NCBI GenBank assembly: GCA_965248815.1
Contig: CBDFKK010000007.1
Span: forward strand, 434,001 to 498,000
Direction of reading: 5' to 3'
Source of the DNA: CBDFKK01 sp965248815
Lineage (GTDB): Bacteria > Pseudomonadota > Alphaproteobacteria > SMXP01
Length of the DNA stretch: 64,000 nt
Below the pieces are notes generated by a model that was not told the DNA's origin, did no database searches, and saw nothing but the letters and a program-made list of their open reading frames with translations. A program made the translations under genes and the position numbers. Position 1 is the first letter of the stretch; every line of letters starts with the position of its first letter. Below, one piece after another: positions 60,917 through 64,000 of this stretch.

Positions 60917-61267
60917 CTACTCAGGCTTCTCACGATCCTGATCCTGGCCAAGGGGGTCGGTAGATGGATCGTCAGATTGCGGATGCGCTAGAAGCTTGGT
61001 TAGAGCGTCGGCTAGAGCGTCATGCCCTTGAGACCAAAGCTCGGCTGCGCTCTTCTCTAATCGTAGCTTGCTTTCGACAAAGCCTGCTTCGCCAGCGTTG
61101 TCGAACGCCTCAAAAAGCACATTGCGATCCTCATCAGACAGAACCCCCTTTGAGTGGAGCGCGACGATGAGTGCTCCGAGGACGTACGTATGGGGTATGA
61201 GGACATCGCCTTTCCGCGTGTCCTCGGCCACTACGCTCTTGAGCATTTCCTTCCAGTCATCCACCAT
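60917..61267 (-). CDS. phage hypothetical protein, 116 aa, opposite strand
   Basis: From ATG 61265-61267 (VDDWKEMLKSVVAEDTRKGD...): regular helical protein with VLGALIVALHSKGVLSDEDR and FDNAGEAGFVESKLRLEKSA. A longer in-frame start at 61459 would overlap the plus-strand gene at 61355 and encodes unconvincing sequence. It opposes the rightward arm, like lysogenic-conversion (moron) genes. No Shine-Dalgarno is evident. Function unknown. Confidence 0.55.
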   Translation of the reverse strand: MVDDWKEMLKSVVAEDTRKGDVLIPHTYVLGALIVALHSKGVLSDEDRNVLFEAFDNAGEAGFVESKLRLEKSAAELWSQGHDALADALTKLLAHPQSDDPSTDPLGQDQDREKPE

Positions 61268-61354
61268 GGAGGCAACTTCGTTGATTGATCGTGTGATTCG
61301 CACCGCCGATCCTATCGCCGGGGGAGCCTCCGCCCCAATGCGGGGATACGCGGC

Positions 61355-61549
61355 ATGATGAATTTCGAAGTCAAGACGATGCTGTCGGAGGGGCAGTACA
61401 AGGCCATGCTCGAAGTTATGGAAGCAACCGGCATGACCCAGGCTGGTTTCATCAGGCATCTGATCCTCCGCGAAGTTGCACGTTCGGAGGACTATGTTGC
61501 GCAGATTTCAGCCATCACAGAAAGAGCCAAAAATGGCCGGAAACGGTGA
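61355..61549 (+). CDS. small ribbon-helix-helix-like phage protein, 64 aa
   Basis: NFEVKTMLSEGQYKAMLEVM then EATGMTQAGFIRHLILREVA: one strand and two helices in the order of MetJ/Arc/CopG (RHH) DNA-binding proteins. GGGGAT precedes the ATG pair. Followed by a terminator, so probably a separately controlled regulator. Confidence 0.6.
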   Translation: MMNFEVKTMLSEGQYKAMLEVMEATGMTQAGFIRHLILREVARSEDYVAQISAITERAKNGRKR

Positions 61550-61669
61550 TTATTGGCCCCAAAACCGCCCTGTTTCGGGACGGTTTCAGAATCCCGCCCC
61601 GTCCGAGGCGGCCGGTGCGCAGCCCCCCCCCGTATGCGCACCGGGAAATTCGGACACCCACCGTTGACT

Positions 61670-61700
61670 GCCGGGACCGGTTGCGGTCCCGGCCTTTTTT
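61670..61700 (+). terminator. intrinsic terminator
   Basis: GCCGGGACC (61670-61678), loop GGTTGC, GGTCCCGGC (61685-61693), then a T6 run at 61695-61700. Nine perfect GC-rich pairs plus U-tract: a strong rho-independent terminator in the rightward arm, 120 bases after the RHH gene and directly before the next gene. Read-through would need antitermination or a promoter downstream. Confidence 0.85.
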
Positions 61701-61900
61701 GTGAAAGGACAAAGCGAAGTGACAATCAACGGCGATCATGATCCGGGCAGCGGACACAACGGCGGCGAACTGCGGGCCGATCTGGCGAAGGCGGCCACCG
61801 CTATCAACAGGATCGATGAACGGATCTCCCAACTCCAGGCCGAGAAGCGCGAGATCAAAGCCGAGAAGGTCAAGGCTCACGGCATCAAGATGGCGGACCG
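61701..61900 (+). pseudogene. coiled-coil (GapR/DUF2312-like) phage gene, 3' end lost
   Basis: From ATG 61701: SGHNGGELRADLAKAATAIN then RIDERISQLQAEKREIKAEK and VKAHGIKMAD, a helical coiled coil like the N-terminal half of DUF2312-type phage proteins. After MAD the family-like sequence stops and the frame runs through RusA coding sequence in the wrong phase to 62048. The junction with rusA is at about 61893-61903. Confidence 0.5.
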
Positions 61901-61903
61901 CCC

Positions 61904-62302
61904 GTGCCCAAGGGCCGGCCGCGCTTCGGCGCCGTCAACGGCCGTGCCATGGCCTTCACGCCGGCGAAGACGCGCAAGTACGAGACACATGTGCGTCTGG
62001 CCGCGCAACAAGCCATGGAGGGCCGCGCGCCGCTCGACGGGCCGGTGACTGTCAGCATGGTCGCTTGGTTGCCGATCCCGACGTCCTGGTCCAAGAAGCG
62101 GCAGCGGATGGCGGAACGGGGCGCGATCGCGCCGACCAAGCGGCCGGACGTCGAAAATATCCTGAAGTCGGCGCTCGATGCCTGCAACGGCATTGTCTTC
62201 CGCGACGATTCCCAAGCCGTAGACGTGCGCGCGGTCAAGGCATATGCCGCCAAACCCCGGCTCGACATCCGGGTCTCACCGGCGTTGACGGAGGCCGCAT
62301 GA
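61904..62302 (+). CDS. RusA-family crossover junction endodeoxyribonuclease, N-terminus shortened
   Basis: 132 aa from the only available start, GTG 61904. Conserved PKGRPRFG at residues 2-9, AFTPAKTRKYE, and the catalytic acidic block KRPDVENILKSALDACNG then IVFRDDSQAVDV. Resolves Holliday junctions. Upstream in frame the sequence reads GGPPVPKGRPRF, i.e. part of the family N-terminus (usually a beta-strand then GxPxPKGRPR), but no start codon exists before a stop at 61817, so the first strand seems lost by a deletion. Confidence 0.82.
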   Translation: MPKGRPRFGAVNGRAMAFTPAKTRKYETHVRLAAQQAMEGRAPLDGPVTVSMVAWLPIPTSWSKKRQRMAERGAIAPTKRPDVENILKSALDACNGIVFRDDSQAVDVRAVKAYAAKPRLDIRVSPALTEAA

Positions 62303-63144
62303 ATATGGTGCGTCATCCGTGGTCGAAGTTTTTTTGGTCCGATTGGGAATCGGACGAGGCGCTGCGGCAGTGCTCGCTTGCGGCGCAAGGATTGTGGATG
62401 CGGCTGTTATGCATCTGCGCGAAAGGCACACCCACCGGCTATCTCACCATTGCAGGACGATCGCTTGACACCACGGCCATTGCCAAAGTTGCGAATGCGC
62501 CCCTGGCGGAAGTGGAGACCCTGATGGAAGAGCTAGAGGCATGGGATGTCTTCTCCCGCGACAGCAAGGGCCGCATCTACAACCGTCGTATCGTGCGCGA
62601 CGAAAAACGGGCACGAAAAGCGCGTCAAAACGGCGCCAAAGGGGGCAATCCGGCCCTATCCGTAAGTATCGGAAAACAAAAGGAAAAACCGCCGTGGGAT
62701 AACCCGCTGCTTAACCTGGGGGATAAAACCCAGAAGCCAGAGGCCAGAAGCCAGAGTAAAGAAAAAGACGACGCTATCGCGTCGTCCAAAAAGAAAGTTC
62801 GCTCCGATGAGCGAAAACCACCAGGGAAAGGAACACGACTTGCGCCAGATTGGAGAGTTACTGCCGAACTTGGAGATTGGACCCGCCGCAAATTCGGCTG
62901 GGAACAAGAGCGGATCGCCAACGTTGCCGAGCAATTCTGGGATTACTGGATCGCCCAGCCGGGACAGAGAGGCGTCAAGCTCGATTGGGACGCCACCTGG
63001 CGCAACTGGTGCCGCCGCGAGGAAGGGCCGATCGGCAAAACCGCCGGAGCACCGGCCAAACGCACCCAGCGTGACCGGTTCGAAGCCGTCGTTGCCGGAG
63101 CCTCTGCGGCGCTTGACCACGGACTATTACCGCCCGACACATAA
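62299..63144 (+). CDS. phage replication protein (O/DnaT-like)
   Basis: 281 aa from ATG 62299, overlapping the rusA stop (ATGA). N-domain WSKFFWSDWESDEALRQCSL then LAAQGLWMRLLCICAKG and a winged-helix-like LSLDTTAIAKVANAPLAEVE-type region as in DUF1376-like replication initiators; basic linker 110-185; C-domain APDWRVTAELGDWTRRKFGW and WDYWIAQPGQRGVKLDW...ATWRNWCRRE, the DnaT/primosomal C-terminal motif. Probably loads the host helicase at a phage origin. Confidence 0.75.
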   Translation: MNMVRHPWSKFFWSDWESDEALRQCSLAAQGLWMRLLCICAKGTPTGYLTIAGRSLDTTAIAKVANAPLAEVETLMEELEAWDVFSRDSKGRIYNRRIVRDEKRARKARQNGAKGGNPALSVSIGKQKEKPPWDNPLLNLGDKTQKPEARSQSKEKDDAIASSKKKVRSDERKPPGKGTRLAPDWRVTAELGDWTRRKFGWEQERIANVAEQFWDYWIAQPGQRGVKLDWDATWRNWCRREEGPIGKTAGAPAKRTQRDRFEAVVAGASAALDHGLLPPDT

Positions 63145-63949
63145 CGTCATCGAGCTGGGCCCGTATCCGCCTCGGGGTTGGCTGCCGCCCCCACGCCTTC
63201 CGCCGCAAGTAGCGGCGGCGATCCCCAGCGCCATCGCAGCGCTCGAACAGTCTTTGGTGCCCGCCGAGCACAATCAAATCATCGTCATGCTGACCGAGCT
63301 TGCGGCGGTGCTGCGCTTGGAGGATGCCGCGAATTGGGAATTGAGGTTTCGCGTCTACGCCGAGGATCTGGCCGACGTGCCGCCGGATATATTGACTGAC
63401 GCGTGCCGGCAATGGCGGCGGCAAGAAAAGTTTTGGCCGGTGGCCTCGGAACTGATCGCGCTGACCGACCCGCCCTTGAAACGCCGTCAAGCCGTGCTCG
63501 ACCGCATGGTTGAGTACGCGATGATCAATGAAGCGACGTCATTGCAGCGTGTTGCGCAGGAACTGAAACTGAAACAGTACAAGTTCGAATTTACGGCTGT
63601 CCCCATCTTGCTGTCACTGGCGACAGAGATCGCACTGAAGGCATGGCAGCTCCGCGAAGGCAAGAAAGAGCCTTACCATACTCATGACTTGCTGGAATTG
63701 TTCGAAAGTTTGAAACCGAGCACCCGAGAAATGCTGGAAGAAAGGATGCGGAAATTGAGCCCACCCGCAGTATTGTGCCTAACAAAGCACCCCCTTCGCG
63801 ACGTTTTGTGTTCTCACAAAGACGCCTTTGTACGCTGGAGGTACAGTTACGAAACTTACAGCGGCGACGGCGCCTGGTTTGGGACCGGCGAAATTGACAG
63901 AGCGATCACCGCCATAGTTGAAGCTTACCACAACAAGCCGGGCCAATGA
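63113..63949 (+). CDS. fusion: phage replication-region protein plus HEPN-like domain
   Basis: 278 aa from TTG 63113, overlapping the previous gene by 32 bases; an in-frame ATG at 62807 only adds out-of-phase replication-protein sequence. Residues 1-130 (NVIELGPYPPRGWLPPP, VYAEDLADVPPDILTDACRQ, WRRQEKFWPVASELIALTD) match proteins encoded beside phage replication genes. Residues 150-278 look like a HEPN domain: LLSLATEIALKAWQLREGK, HTHDLLELFESLKPSTREML, AFVRWRYSYE and a last helix. RDVLCSH (229-235) has the R-x5-H spacing of HEPN ribonucleases. The second half is lower in GC than the first. Confidence 0.6.
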   Translation: MTTDYYRPTHNVIELGPYPPRGWLPPPRLPPQVAAAIPSAIAALEQSLVPAEHNQIIVMLTELAAVLRLEDAANWELRFRVYAEDLADVPPDILTDACRQWRRQEKFWPVASELIALTDPPLKRRQAVLDRMVEYAMINEATSLQRVAQELKLKQYKFEFTAVPILLSLATEIALKAWQLREGKKEPYHTHDLLELFESLKPSTREMLEERMRKLSPPAVLCLTKHPLRDVLCSHKDAFVRWRYSYETYSGDGAWFGTGEIDRAITAIVEAYHNKPGQ

Positions 63950-64000
63950 GCCCAACGCTCGGACTGCGCGAAGATGGCCGTCAGACCCGGACATAGCAGG

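Larger units (their letters stand above)
51498..64000. mobile_element. lambda-like prophage, left part (continues beyond the window)
   Basis: Integrase next to a tRNA 3' end, tightly packed ATGA-overlapping genes of higher GC, phage recombination genes, divergent repressor/cro pair, RusA and a replication protein. The other attachment site is not in the window. The interval 56.85-59.87 kb between left operators and repressor contains IS and cargo remnants. No structural or lysis genes are seen, so completeness cannot be judged. Confidence 0.9.

Noticed and set aside
61738..62298. N-terminal extension of the replication protein frame
   Set aside because: This part is the wrong-phase reading of the GapR-like and rusA genes; Arg/Ala-rich without domain character. 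The real start is the ATGA at 62299.
62807..63112. N-terminal extension of the HEPN-fusion frame
   Set aside because: Shadow of the replication protein C-terminus; low-complexity Ser/Pro/Ala sequence. TTG 63113 begins the recognisable domain.
1..64000. CRISPR array or rRNA genes
   Set aside because: No regularly spaced direct repeats and no rRNA-like stretches were seen on reading; all long repeats are IS copies.

Overview
The window looks like the chromosome of an alphaproteobacterium, most likely of the order Hyphomicrobiales (Rhizobiales). The gene orders uvrC-pgsA-moaD-moaE, a petP/petR-like pair divergent from ilvE, trxB-lsrB, greA near carB, and yqeY-dnaG-rpoD are typical of that group, as is the family character of the proteins. 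This order-level call is inference from gene content; no 16S gene is present. By eye the housekeeping part is of moderate GC, while the prophage after 51.5 kb is clearly richer in GC.

Layout: 1-13.5 kb is a housekeeping block (a lipoprotein running off the left edge, pgeF, a MidA-like methyltransferase, lgt; then ubiK, a YbjN protein, proC and a COQ9/TetR protein; an EnvZ/OmpR-type pair with a frameshifted MarR gene; ilvE; moaE, moaD, pgsA, uvrC). From 13.5 to 32.1 kb, chromosomal genes (a CaCA exchanger, cspA, uvrB, an aminotransferase) are separated by an insertion-sequence graveyard. It holds three recurrent IS types, here called ISx, ISy and ISz, plus one IS407-type element. They are nested in each other and flanked by truncated genes. 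From 32.2 to 51.3 kb a second housekeeping block holds a dps pseudogene behind twin Irr-type boxes, msrP, two unusual methyltransferases, lsrB-trxB, an ELM1-family protein, lrp, greA, carB, carA, yqeY, dnaG, rpoD and a SIMPL protein.

At 51.4 kb a tRNA gene with anticodon CAT marks the attachment end of a lambda-like prophage that continues past the right edge. A leftward operon (int at its end, RuvC-like nuclease, a candidate annealing protein and a YqaJ exonuclease) and a rightward arm (cro-like gene, RusA, a replication protein, a HEPN-like fusion) flank an S24-type repressor. Two clusters of a shared 15-bp pseudo-palindrome sit exactly where OL and OR sit in lambda, and each overlaps a TTGACA promoter with identical spacing. 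The interval between the left operators and the repressor has been colonised by cargo and by ISy: a DUF433-type regulator is cut short there and a second S24-peptidase tail remains.

Overall the window shows IS expansion plus gene decay: a frameshifted marR, a multiply broken dps, and several IS-truncated genes. This suggests a lineage under relaxed selection, although single-base indels could also be sequencing errors. The most interesting non-textbook features are the prophage switch architecture, the 278-aa fusion of a phage replication-region protein with a HEPN-like domain at the right edge, the record of successive IS insertions, and the hydrolase-methyltransferase fusion next to lsrB.
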